Source: JBAUHN01 sp049680295
Lineage (GTDB): Bacteria; Pseudomonadota; Alphaproteobacteria; Rhodobacterales; Rhodobacteraceae
Direction: 5' to 3'
Length of the DNA: 15,891 bases
Assembly (NCBI GenBank): GCA_049680295.1
Contig: JBAUHN010000373.1
Coordinates: forward strand, 1-15,891
Under the pieces are notes generated by a model. That model did no database searches. It worked only from the letters and a program-made list of their open reading frames with translations, and had not been told where the DNA came from. The position numbers and the translations under genes were made by a program. Positions 7,304-13,727 of this stretch are shown here, piece by piece (position 1 is the stretch's first letter; each line of letters starts with the position of its first letter).

Positions 7304-7320
7304 GGGGCTTACATGCCCCA
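7303..7320 (-). promoter_or_regulatory. radA: Hairpin with start-stop codon pair at the radA start
   Basis: On the minus strand TGGGGC-ATGTAA-GCCCCA forms a perfect 6-bp stem with a 6-nt loop. The last stem base pair consumes the A of the radA start codon, and the loop is exactly ATG followed by TAA, so the structure could hide the start and offer a minimal start-stop decoy. There is no other ribosome binding signal here. Confidence 0.35.
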
Positions 7321-7346
7321 GCGGGATTGAACCGTCAAAGGTAAAA

Positions 7347-7787
7347 TCATCTGTCTTGGCGATGCAGGCGCTCTGACTGCCAACTGATCCAAAGCGAGGC
7401 GAGAATACAGGCGGTAAACAGATACAGCCCCCATGCGATTTCAATGCGCCCCAGGCCGATGCCTTTTGTCAGAACCACGTAGAGCGCGATCAAAAAGATA
7501 TCGGCCATCGCCAGTTTGCCAAGGATGTGCAGCGCTGGCAGGGCTTTGACGGACAATAGGTTGAAGTGCACCAAAGCAAGGCCGATGGTTTTCAGGTATG
7601 GCGCAAAAAGCGCGAAAACGGTCACCACCAGCGCCAGAAAAATATCCGTTTGCCACAGGCTTTGCAGCCCGGTCAGCACCGAAATCTCACTGAGAGAAAA
7701 CAGCGGCAGAAACCCTGCGCGCATCAAAGGTGCCGCCCATGCGATGGGGTAAAGGATCAAAAGGGCGAGGTTAAGATATTTTTGCAT
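7347..7787 (-). CDS. Paraquat-inducible protein A family membrane protein
   Basis: A 146-residue integral membrane protein resembling one half of PqiA, an inner-membrane component that accompanies MCE-type lipid transport proteins (PqiB/YebT systems). Four hydrophobic segments are seen, roughly residues 4-20, 45-68, 85-104 and 112-132. The conserved polar features 'APLMRAG', 'LPLFSLSEISVLTGLQSLW' and 'ADIFLIALYVVL' are of the PqiA type. E. coli PqiA has two such halves, so this is a single-domain form. The frame stays open upstream to 7859, but a perfect TATAAT at 7812-7807 makes the ATG at 7787 the likelier start. The gene lies 43 bp upstream of radA. With mlaE and mlaF nearby, a role in envelope lipid homeostasis is plausible but not shown. 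Confidence 0.85.
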   Translation of the reverse strand: MQKYLNLALLILYPIAWAAPLMRAGFLPLFSLSEISVLTGLQSLWQTDIFLALVVTVFALFAPYLKTIGLALVHFNLLSVKALPALHILGKLAMADIFLIALYVVLTKGIGLGRIEIAWGLYLFTACILASLWISWQSERLHRQDR

Positions 7788-7806
7788 TATTGGGAATTGG
7801 AGGATA

Positions 7807-7812
7807 ATTATA
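7807..7812 (-). promoter_or_regulatory. Candidate -10 element for the pqiA-like gene (and radA)
   Basis: A perfect TATAAT on the minus strand lies 19 bp before the ATG at 7787. Transcription would start near 7800, leaving a leader of about 13 nt. No convincing -35 hexamer stands at 16-18 nt; the best is ATGCTA. The site argues for a promoter separate from that of the secreted orphan gene and for the shorter reading of the pqiA-like protein. Confidence 0.45.
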
Positions 7813-7906
7813 GGACTTTCAAGCACTGGTAGCATCGTTGACTTGGCAATCCGACGCACGAGCGCTGCCCGATTTTGACATCGAATGGAGTTGTCATCGG
7901 AACTGA

Positions 7907-8377
7907 CTACGAGTGTGCAACTGGCGCGACCCGTCTAAGCCAAACAGCGCCCCCACTGCCAGGTGGGCATCCGCCAAAGACCACGTTCGGACCCCAGTTC
8001 CCTGCCAACACAGGTTGGTTGTCAACAATCTGCAAATTCAAAACACCAGTAGCAAGGCAGAAGCCGCGATTTGCGCCAGACAGCCACTGTGTCCCGGAAA
8101 AATTGAGGATATTGTCTGCCAGTACCCCTTGAAATGCATATGTGGTCCAAGTTGTGTGACTTTGCAGTTTAAGTGAAATTTGGCCACTTACTGAGGATCC
8201 CAATTGTTGGATATTCCACTGATAGTCTATTTGTGTTGCACCGGCAGTGGCGTATCCCTGCCAGACACCGGCCAGAGAATAGTTGCCACTGGTCTGTGAC
8301 AACCCAGCAGTCGGTAAAAGAAACAACAAATATGTAAAAAATGCAGCTACCGAATTTATCATGTTTCTTTTCTGCAT
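7907..8377 (-). CDS. Secreted orphan protein, unknown function
   Basis: I do not recognise this 156-residue protein. It begins with a Sec-type signal: basic start, hydrophobic run about residues 9-24, and a likely cleavage near 'AGLSQ' (25-28). The mature part is rich in Gly, Ser, Thr, Gln and aromatic residues in alternating patterns ('GVWQGYATAG', 'YQWNIQQLGSSVSGQI', 'NLQIVDNQPVLAG'), suggesting a small all-beta, lipocalin-like domain. Two cysteines (107 and 137) could form a disulfide in the periplasm. The DNA is visibly more A/T-rich, with different codon use, than the neighbouring core genes. It interrupts the run from mlaF to the pqiA-like gene, which suggests recent gain. The ATG at 8377 has no Shine-Dalgarno sequence; an ATG at 8362, preceded by A-rich AGAAAAG, is an alternative start. 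Confidence 0.72.
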   Translation of the reverse strand: MQKRNMINSVAAFFTYLLFLLPTAGLSQTSGNYSLAGVWQGYATAGATQIDYQWNIQQLGSSVSGQISLKLQSHTTWTTYAFQGVLADNILNFSGTQWLSGANRGFCLATGVLNLQIVDNQPVLAGNWGPNVVFGGCPPGSGGAVWLRRVAPVAHS

Positions 8378-8556
8378 ACTAATACGCCAAGCATTTGTTG
8401 TGTAATGTTATTCTTGAGAAATTATGAGCGGTCAAACACCGAAGTGCAAGACAAGAACACAGATCGTGTTTCAATGAGCACGGCAATTGGGGGGGGGCAG
8501 ATCAGACGATTAGGATAGTGATGCTGGATACACAAATGGATTGGTGGGCACCCAAA
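8378..8556. other. 179-bp intergenic region with a nine-G tract
   Basis: The space between the mlaF stop and the orphan gene holds the candidate promoter listed separately and a run of nine G on the plus strand (8489-8497), about 112 bp before the orphan start codon. No further gene, tRNA or strong terminator was seen. A short TTGG/CCAA-flanked hairpin just after the mlaF stop is too weak to call. Confidence 0.4.
8407..8435 (-). promoter_or_regulatory. Candidate promoter for the secreted orphan gene
   Basis: TTGACC (8435-8430, 5 of 6) and AATAAC (8412-8407, 4 of 6) are 17 nt apart on the minus strand, giving a leader of about 25 nt. An overlapping alternative is TTGCAC-N17-CATAAT slightly upstream. 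Either would make the gene an independent unit. Confidence 0.35.
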
Positions 8557-9303
8557 TTAACGCACGCTCTCAATCGGCCCATCCGCGCGACCATGGATAA
8601 ACTGATCGAGATAGGCATTCCCAGACTGGTCCATCTGCGCCACGGGACCGGTCCATTGGATCACCCCGTCGTGCAGCATGGCGATGTTGTCGGCGATGGC
8701 GCGCACCGAAGTCATATCATGGGTGATGGTCATCGCCGTGGCGCCCATCTCGACCACGATCTCGCGGATCAGGTCGTTGATCACCCCTGCCATGATCGGG
8801 TCCAGCCCTGTTGTCGGCTCATCGAAAAAGATAATCTCGGGCTCGGCGGCGATGGCACGGGCCAGGCCCACACGTTTTTGCATGCCACCTGACAATTCAG
8901 CCGGCAGGCGATCCGCGACATCCGCTTTCAGCCCGACGCGGCGCAGCTTTTCGATGGCAATCTCGCGGGCCTCGTCATGGGGACGTTTCAGCGATCCGCG
9001 CAGAAGGCGAAAGGCGACGTTTTGCCAGACCGGCAGGCTGTCGAACAACGCGCCCCCCTGAAACAACATCCCAAACCGCGCCAGAAATGCGTCGCGATCG
9101 CCTTTTGCAGCATCTTTGCCATCGACGGTGATCTTGCCATCATCAGGCGACACCAGACCCAAGATACACTTGAGCGCGATGGACTTGCCTGTTCCGGACC
9201 CGCCAATGATCACCATCGAGGTGCCCTTGTCGATCTGCAGATCAACACCGCGCAATACATGGTTGCTGCCAAAGGATTTATGGACATTTTCCATATGAAT
9301 CAT
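8557..9303 (-). CDS. mlaF: ABC transporter ATPase of the MlaF type
   Basis: A 248-residue ATPase subunit of the Mla/MCE phospholipid transport family, working on the cytoplasmic face of the inner membrane with a MlaE permease. Visible motifs are Walker A 'GGSGTGKS' (34-41), Q-loop Gln82 in 'MLFQGGALFDSL' (the 'GALFDSL' sequence is typical of MlaF), ABC signature 'LSGGMQKR' (137-144), Walker B 'IIFFDEP' (157-163) with 'TTGLDP', and switch His195. The open frame runs further upstream, but the ATG at 9303 overlaps the mlaE stop as ATGA and starts at the normal place, so it is chosen. No Shine-Dalgarno sequence is present, as expected for translational coupling. No mlaD (MCE) gene follows; the next gene is the secreted orphan. 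Confidence 0.93.
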   Translation of the reverse strand: MIHMENVHKSFGSNHVLRGVDLQIDKGTSMVIIGGSGTGKSIALKCILGLVSPDDGKITVDGKDAAKGDRDAFLARFGMLFQGGALFDSLPVWQNVAFRLLRGSLKRPHDEAREIAIEKLRRVGLKADVADRLPAELSGGMQKRVGLARAIAAEPEIIFFDEPTTGLDPIMAGVINDLIREIVVEMGATAMTITHDMTSVRAIADNIAMLHDGVIQWTGPVAQMDQSGNAYLDQFIHGRADGPIESVR

Positions 9304-10073
9304 AACGAGAAAAAGACCCCCGTCAGTACGAAATTCGCGGCCAGGATCAACACGGCGGCGGCCTCGACCGATCCTTTGGTGGCGCGGCCCACGCCCATGG
9401 CACCCCGGCCTGAATTCATCCCGTAATAACACCCCATCAGCGCCGCACAGAACCCGAAAACGGCCCCTTTGGTCAGGGATGAAATCACGTCGAGCGGCTC
9501 GAGGAAATCGACCGTGTTGCGCACATAGGCGGCAGCGTTAAAGCCGAGCGTCCCAGTGGACACCGCATAGCCGCCCAACACCCCGATGATATCGCCCACT
9601 GCGACCAGCACAGGCACCACAAGCACCGCCGCCAGCACCCGTGGCACGGTCAGATATTTCAGCGGATGCGTCGACAGGGTCACCAGTGCGTCAATCTGTT
9701 CAGTAACCTTCATCGTGGCGATTTCCGCAGCAATCGACGACGTCACCCGTGCCGCAATCATCAGGCCAACCATCACTGGACCCAATTCGCGCACGATGCC
9801 GATGGCGACGATCTGTGGCACCACGGCCTCGGCGTTGAACCGCGACCCACCGGCATAGATTTGCAAAGCCAACGCGCCACCGGTGAACACGGCTGTCAAG
9901 CCCACAACGGGCAGCGACAGCCAGCCGATGTTCAAAAGTGCGCTGAAAAACTCGCGGCCATAAAAGGGCGGGCGTGCCATGTGGCTGACCGTGGACCCGG
10001 CAAAGATCGCCACCCGTCCTATGGCGGCCAAGACGCCCAAAACGACGCGGCCAAGGGCGGCGAGTGGCCTCAT
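9300..10073 (-). CDS. mlaE: ABC transporter permease of the MlaE type
   Basis: A 257-residue inner-membrane permease of the MlaE family, partner of MlaF in phospholipid transport between the membranes. The family core is clear: 'GLTAVFTGGALALQ', then 'VRELGPVMVGLMIAARVTSSIAAEIATMKVTEQIDAL' type sequence around residues 93-130 (the EIATMKVTEQIDAL part is diagnostic), 'PRVLAAVLVVPVL' and a C-terminal segment ending in 'TGVFFSL'. About five to six hydrophobic segments are present. It overlaps both neighbours by 4 bp as ATGA: the alr stop at its start and the mlaF start at its end. No separate ribosome binding site is seen, so translation is probably coupled through all three genes. Confidence 0.94.
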   Translation of the reverse strand: MRPLAALGRVVLGVLAAIGRVAIFAGSTVSHMARPPFYGREFFSALLNIGWLSLPVVGLTAVFTGGALALQIYAGGSRFNAEAVVPQIVAIGIVRELGPVMVGLMIAARVTSSIAAEIATMKVTEQIDALVTLSTHPLKYLTVPRVLAAVLVVPVLVAVGDIIGVLGGYAVSTGTLGFNAAAYVRNTVDFLEPLDVISSLTKGAVFGFCAALMGCYYGMNSGRGAMGVGRATKGSVEAAAVLILAANFVLTGVFFSL

Positions 10074-11104
10074 GGCAGATAGGACCGGGTGTAACGGGGC
10101 CCAAGCGAGGTCAGTATCTCATACCCGATTGTGCCTGCAAAATCCGCCACAGTGTCGACGGATTGATGTTTGCCAATCAATTGCAGGCTGACCGGATCGG
10201 CGGCAATCGCGGTGACATCAACCGCGATCAGGTCCATCGAGACCCGACCAACGACCGGCAGAGCGGTGTCATTGTAGTGCAGCATTGCCCGCCCGCTCAT
10301 CGCGCGGATCAACCCGTCGGCATAACCGGCAGCAATCGTGGCAATCCGTGAGGGGCGCGTGGCCGTCCAGGCAGCGGCATAGCCAACGCTTTCACCCGGT
10401 TCCAAATGCAGGGTTTGAATGACCGGAATATCCAGAGATACCACCGGATGTGCATCAACAAACGGCAGTCCGCCAAACAGTCCGACACCCGGTCGTGTCA
10501 AATCAAAATGATAGTCCGGGCCCAGCACAATGCCGCCTGTTGCCGCCAAAGACCGTGGCGCGTCCACGCCTTGGGTCATGTCGCGGAAGGTCGCAAGCTG
10601 GGCGGCGTTCATCGGGTGGGCCGGATCATCCGAACAGGCCAGATGCGACATGATCAGCGTCGGGCGCTGCGCCAGTGCTATGTCGCGCAAAGCTGACCAT
10701 TCATTGGATTTCAGTCCAAGGCGGTTCATGCCGGTATCAAGTTGCAACGCAAAAAGACGCCCCGGTAAAGTTTCCACATGGCGCAGCATTTGATCGACCG
10801 AATTGATCACCGGCACCAGATCAGCGCTGCGAACCATCTCGGTATCGCCTGCCATATGGCCTGAAAACACGTTAATCACCGGGCCATGCCCAAGGGCCGC
10901 GCGCAAGGAGGCGCCTTCTTCGGCAGTGGCGACAAAAAACTGTCGCGCGCCAGCGCCCGCAAGGGTGCGTGCAACCCGTGCAGCGCCCAATCCGTAACCG
11001 CCCGCCTTGACTACGGCGGCAGTTTCCACGTCCGACAATGCGTCCAGCGCACGCCAGTTGGCGGCAACGGCGCTTAGATCAATTGTCAAGGTTGCGGTGG
11101 CCAT
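10070..11104 (-). CDS. alr: Alanine racemase
   Basis: A PLP-dependent enzyme that makes D-alanine for peptidoglycan. At 344 residues it is a little short for the family but complete. The PLP lysine is Lys33 in 'AAVVKAGGYGLGA', the second catalytic base is Tyr242 in 'ESVGYAAAW', and the sheet motifs 'LQLDTGMNRLG' (121-130) and 'RPGVGLFGG' are present. The PLP loop is unusual: the family normally has Asp or Asn two residues after the lysine (KADAYG or KANAYG), here Gly. The ATG at 11104 ('MATATLTIDL') is chosen over the one at 11161 because alanine racemases start close to this strand; neither has a clear Shine-Dalgarno sequence. It overlaps mlaE by 4 bp and follows dnaB by 115 bp, in which I see no strong promoter or terminator. 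Confidence 0.94.
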   Translation of the reverse strand: MATATLTIDLSAVAANWRALDALSDVETAAVVKAGGYGLGAARVARTLAGAGARQFFVATAEEGASLRAALGHGPVINVFSGHMAGDTEMVRSADLVPVINSVDQMLRHVETLPGRLFALQLDTGMNRLGLKSNEWSALRDIALAQRPTLIMSHLACSDDPAHPMNAAQLATFRDMTQGVDAPRSLAATGGIVLGPDYHFDLTRPGVGLFGGLPFVDAHPVVSLDIPVIQTLHLEPGESVGYAAAWTATRPSRIATIAAGYADGLIRAMSGRAMLHYNDTALPVVGRVSMDLIAVDVTAIAADPVSLQLIGKHQSVDTVADFAGTIGYEILTSLGPRYTRSYLP

Positions 11105-11219
11105 AAATCGGGTTTGAAGCGACGCGCGCGCAGGGTCAAGGCGAATTGTCGAATTCGGCATTCAAGACCGTTATTCGCTTACCGAAAGTATGGGCTGCCG
11201 AACCCGACTTGATGCCCAA

Positions 11220-12713
11220 TCAGAATTCCTGATTACTGTCCTGCTGCCACGGCTTCACAAGGTTGCCAAAGCGGGTAAAGCGCCCCTCGAATGAGAGTTC
11301 AACCGTGCCGATGGGACCGTGACGTTGCTTGCCAATGACCACTTCGGCGCGCCCGTGCAGGCGTTCCATCTCTTCTTGCCAGATCGCCATCTTGTCCAGC
11401 TCGTGATCACCGGGCTTTTCGCGCTCTTTGTAGTATTCTTCGCGGAACACAAACATCACCACATCGGCGTCTTGTTCGATTGAACCGGATTCGCGCAGAT
11501 CACTAAGCTGCGGGCGCTTGTCTTCGCGGTTTTCCACCTGACGTGACAGCTGTGACAGGGCGATGACCGGAATTTCAAGTTCTTTGGCAATCGCTTTTAG
11601 CCCCATCGTGATCTCAGAGATTTCATTGACGCGGTTTTCCGATTTCCCGGTGCCGCGTACCAACTGCAGATAATCCACGATCAGCACGTCCAGACCATGG
11701 GTGCGTTTGAGGCGCCGTGCGCGGGCGGCAAGCTGACTGATTGGCAGGGCGGGTGTGTCGTCGATGTAAAGCGGACAGGCCTCAAGCGCCTTGGCGGCGT
11801 CGACAAAGCGGCGGAATTCGATCTCGGTCATGTCGCCCCGGCGGATTTGTTCGCTGGGCACTTCGGAGGCTTCCGACAGGATACGTGCGGCCAGCTGTTC
11901 GGCGCTCATCTCAAGGCTGTAAAAGCCGACCACACCGCCATCAACGGCGCCTTCAGTGCCATCATGCAATTGCCCGCGCTTGTAGGCTTTGGCGACATTA
12001 AAAGCGATGTTCGTTGCCAGTGATGTTTTGCCCATCGACGGGCGTCCGGCAAGGATCAGCAGGTCGGATTTGTGCAACCCGCCCAGCTTCTTGTCCATAT
12101 CAACCAGACCGGTTGAGACACCGGCCAGACCGCCGTCGCGTTGGTAGGCGGCGTTGGCCACATTGACCGCGTCGGTTACGGCCTTGAGAAAGCTTTGAAA
12201 ACCGGATTCGACCTGACCCTGTTCGGCCAGCTTATAAAGCGACTGTTCCGCCTCGACGATTTGTTCGCGGGGTTCGGACGTGACATCCACCTGTGCCGCC
12301 TTGGCCGAGATATCGCGCCCCAGCAAAATCAGATCACGGCGCACGGCCAGATCATAGATCATCTGCGCATAATCCCGTGCAGCAAACGCACTGACGGCGG
12401 CCCCGGCCAGACGGGCCAGATAACCCGGACCCCCCAGCTCTTTCAGGCCCTCGTCGTCTTCCATAAAGGCGGTCAATGTGACGGGCGAAGCAAGATTGTT
12501 TTTGGCGATGCGGGCGGAGGCGATATCGTAGATGCGCGCATGCACCGGTTCATAGAAATGACGCGCCGAGACGATGCTGGCGACACGGTCAAAAATGTCG
12601 TTGTTGGTCAGGATCGCACCCAGCAATTGCTGTTCGGCCTCAGTCGAATGCGGCATGGTCTCAGGGGCCTGAACGTCCGGGCCTGTTGGATTGAAAACCG
12701 TAATCTCGTTCAT
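11220..12713 (-). CDS. dnaB: Replicative DNA helicase DnaB
   Basis: The hexameric 5'-3' helicase that unwinds DNA at the replication fork and recruits primase. The 497-residue protein has the N-terminal primase-binding domain starting at 'MPHSTEAEQQLLGAIL' (20-35), a linker near 150-200, and the RecA-like ATPase domain. The ATPase domain has Walker A 'GRPSMGKTS' (223-231), the catalytic Glu268 in 'YSLEMS', Walker B 'LIVDYLQL' (344-351), 'ALSQLSRQVE' and 'DLRESGSIEQDAD'. No intein is present at the usual insertion points. The ATG at 12713 is supported by AAGGGG 6 nt upstream; an in-frame extension to 12851 would lack this and carry no conserved sequence. The 248-bp leader contains a good promoter and DnaA-box-like sites. 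Confidence 0.98.
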   Translation of the reverse strand: MNEITVFNPTGPDVQAPETMPHSTEAEQQLLGAILTNNDIFDRVASIVSARHFYEPVHARIYDIASARIAKNNLASPVTLTAFMEDDEGLKELGGPGYLARLAGAAVSAFAARDYAQMIYDLAVRRDLILLGRDISAKAAQVDVTSEPREQIVEAEQSLYKLAEQGQVESGFQSFLKAVTDAVNVANAAYQRDGGLAGVSTGLVDMDKKLGGLHKSDLLILAGRPSMGKTSLATNIAFNVAKAYKRGQLHDGTEGAVDGGVVGFYSLEMSAEQLAARILSEASEVPSEQIRRGDMTEIEFRRFVDAAKALEACPLYIDDTPALPISQLAARARRLKRTHGLDVLIVDYLQLVRGTGKSENRVNEISEITMGLKAIAKELEIPVIALSQLSRQVENREDKRPQLSDLRESGSIEQDADVVMFVFREEYYKEREKPGDHELDKMAIWQEEMERLHGRAEVVIGKQRHGPIGTVELSFEGRFTRFGNLVKPWQQDSNQEF

Positions 12714-12743
12714 CTGATGCCCCTTGGATTGCTGTCTCGATGT

Positions 12744-12761
12744 GCCCGCTTGAACGCGGGC
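12744..12761 (-). promoter_or_regulatory. dnaB: Stable hairpin in the dnaB 5' leader
   Basis: GCCCGC and GCGGGC form a perfect 6-bp G/C stem around a 6-nt loop, 30 nt upstream of the dnaB start codon on the minus strand. It lies within the leader predicted from the promoter at 12869-12897. No T-run follows, so it is more likely an mRNA structure than a terminator. Its role is unknown. Confidence 0.4.
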
Positions 12762-12815
12762 TTGGTGTTTGACCTTTTTACCCAAAACATACGTGAAACC
12801 CCAGAAGGATAATTC

Positions 12816-12959
12816 TGTGGATGACCGCCGGGATAACCCTGTGTGTAACATCTGAGGGTGTGTGAGTGACTATAAACTGTTGTGGGTAACGCGTCAGCCA
12901 CAAAATGTAGGGGGCTTGCGTGGCGGAGTATGCCGCGAAATGCGCCAAAGTGTGGAAAA
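12816..12959 (-). promoter_or_regulatory. Cluster of DnaA-box-like 9-mers upstream of dnaB
   Basis: Four 9-mers in the same orientation resemble the DnaA box (TTATCCACA; relaxed form TTWTNCACA). On the minus strand these are TTTTCCACA (12959-12951, full relaxed match), TTACCCACA (12889-12881), TTACACACA (12848-12840) and TCATCCACA (12824-12816), each of the last three one base off the relaxed form. The second lies between the -35 and -10 hexamers of the dnaB promoter. Confidence 0.45.
12869..12897 (-). promoter_or_regulatory. dnaB: Candidate sigma-70-type promoter for dnaB
   Basis: CTGACG (12897-12892, 4 of 6) and TATAGT (12874-12869, 5 of 6) are 17 nt apart on the minus strand. Transcription would start near 12862, giving a leader of about 150 nt. 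This is the best promoter pattern in the window, and it stands in the longest gene-free stretch, 12714-12961. Confidence 0.55.
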
Positions 12960-12961
12960 GT

Positions 12962-13639
12962 TTATTTTGCGTTTTGTTCCTGCCACTTGCGCGGTTCACG
13001 CAAAAATTTCTCGACACCGCGCAGGGTTTCAGCCGGAAAGGCGCTGGAAGCTTTAGCCTCTGCCAGAACGTCCCACCAGGTGCACAGATGGTGCAGGGTA
13101 ACACCATGATCACCAAGGGTCTTTTCAGTTTCGGGGAAGATATCGTAGTAGAAAATCACTGCCGTATGGCCACAGGTGGCCCCGGTTTCACGAATCGCAT
13201 CGACAAAAGACAGTTTTGATCCGCCGTCGGTTGTCAGGTCCTCCACCAGCAGCACGCGCTGGCCTGTCGACATGTCGCCTTCGATGCGCGCATTGCGACC
13301 GTAGCCTTTGGGCTTTTTGCGCACATAGGTCATTGGTAAAGCCATACGTTCGGCGACAAGTGCCGCAAAGGGAATGCCTGCGGTCTCGCCACCAGCGATG
13401 TTGTCAAAGGCTTCGAACCCGGCATTGCGCATGACAGTGACAGTCATGAAATCCATCAGCGTGCTGCGAATGCGCGGGTGGCTGATCAGTTTGCGGCAAT
13501 CAATATAGGTAGGGCTGGGCAGGCCGGAAGACAGCGTAAACGGCGTATCGGTGTTAAAATGAACAGCCTTGATTTCCAGCAACATACGGGCCGTCAGACG
13601 GGCCATTTCGGTGGGATCGGGATAGCTGGAAGGGATCAT
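12962..13639 (-). CDS. pyrE: Orotate phosphoribosyltransferase
   Basis: Joins orotate to PRPP, giving orotidine 5'-phosphate in pyrimidine synthesis. The 225-residue protein has 'FTLSSGLPSPTYIDCRKLISHP' type substrate-binding sequence at about residues 34-55, 'NIAGGETAGIPFAA' (80-93), the mobile loop 'YVRKKPKGYGRNARIEG' (105-121) and the PRPP-binding motif 'VLLVEDLTTDGGS' (129-141). The ATG at 13639 has an AGGA about 10 nt upstream; the longer open frame up to 13816 overlaps pyrC and is not conserved-looking. It follows pyrC by 88 bp with no clear terminator in between, so the two are probably co-transcribed. It ends just before the dnaB regulatory region. Confidence 0.96.
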   Translation of the reverse strand: MIPSSYPDPTEMARLTARMLLEIKAVHFNTDTPFTLSSGLPSPTYIDCRKLISHPRIRSTLMDFMTVTVMRNAGFEAFDNIAGGETAGIPFAALVAERMALPMTYVRKKPKGYGRNARIEGDMSTGQRVLLVEDLTTDGGSKLSFVDAIRETGATCGHTAVIFYYDIFPETEKTLGDHGVTLHHLCTWWDVLAEAKASSAFPAETLRGVEKFLREPRKWQEQNAK

Positions 13640-13727
13640 GGGGTTGGGTCCTGACGGTGGCTTGGGGTGTGAGGGGCGGGAGAAGAGAATGATGCCTCCG
13701 GCGGCGATATTTTTACCAATTGGAAGC

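Noticed and set aside
7304..7444. N-terminal extension of radA
   Set aside because: It overlaps the pqiA-like gene and would push the zinc finger some 47 residues from the N-terminus, unlike other RadA proteins.
8542..8559. Small hairpin after the mlaF stop as a terminator
   Set aside because: The stem is only 4 bp with mismatches and no T-run follows.
9304..9432. N-terminal extension of mlaF
   Set aside because: It lies inside the mlaE coding region in another frame; the ATGA overlap gives the natural start.
12744..12761. Possible tRNA arm (GTTCAA within a G/C stem)
   Set aside because: No acceptor stem, anticodon arm or D arm can be drawn around it; it is a simple hairpin.
12141..12812. 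Plus-strand open frame of 223 codons opposite dnaB
   Set aside because: Antisense to the conserved DnaB N-terminal half; no start signal or family motif.
12710..12901. Small minus-strand frame in the dnaB leader ending in 'AHRDSNPRGIR'
   Set aside because: Such peptide strings are common in spurious translations of non-coding DNA; it overlaps the dnaB start, has no ribosome binding site, and the promoter lies inside it.
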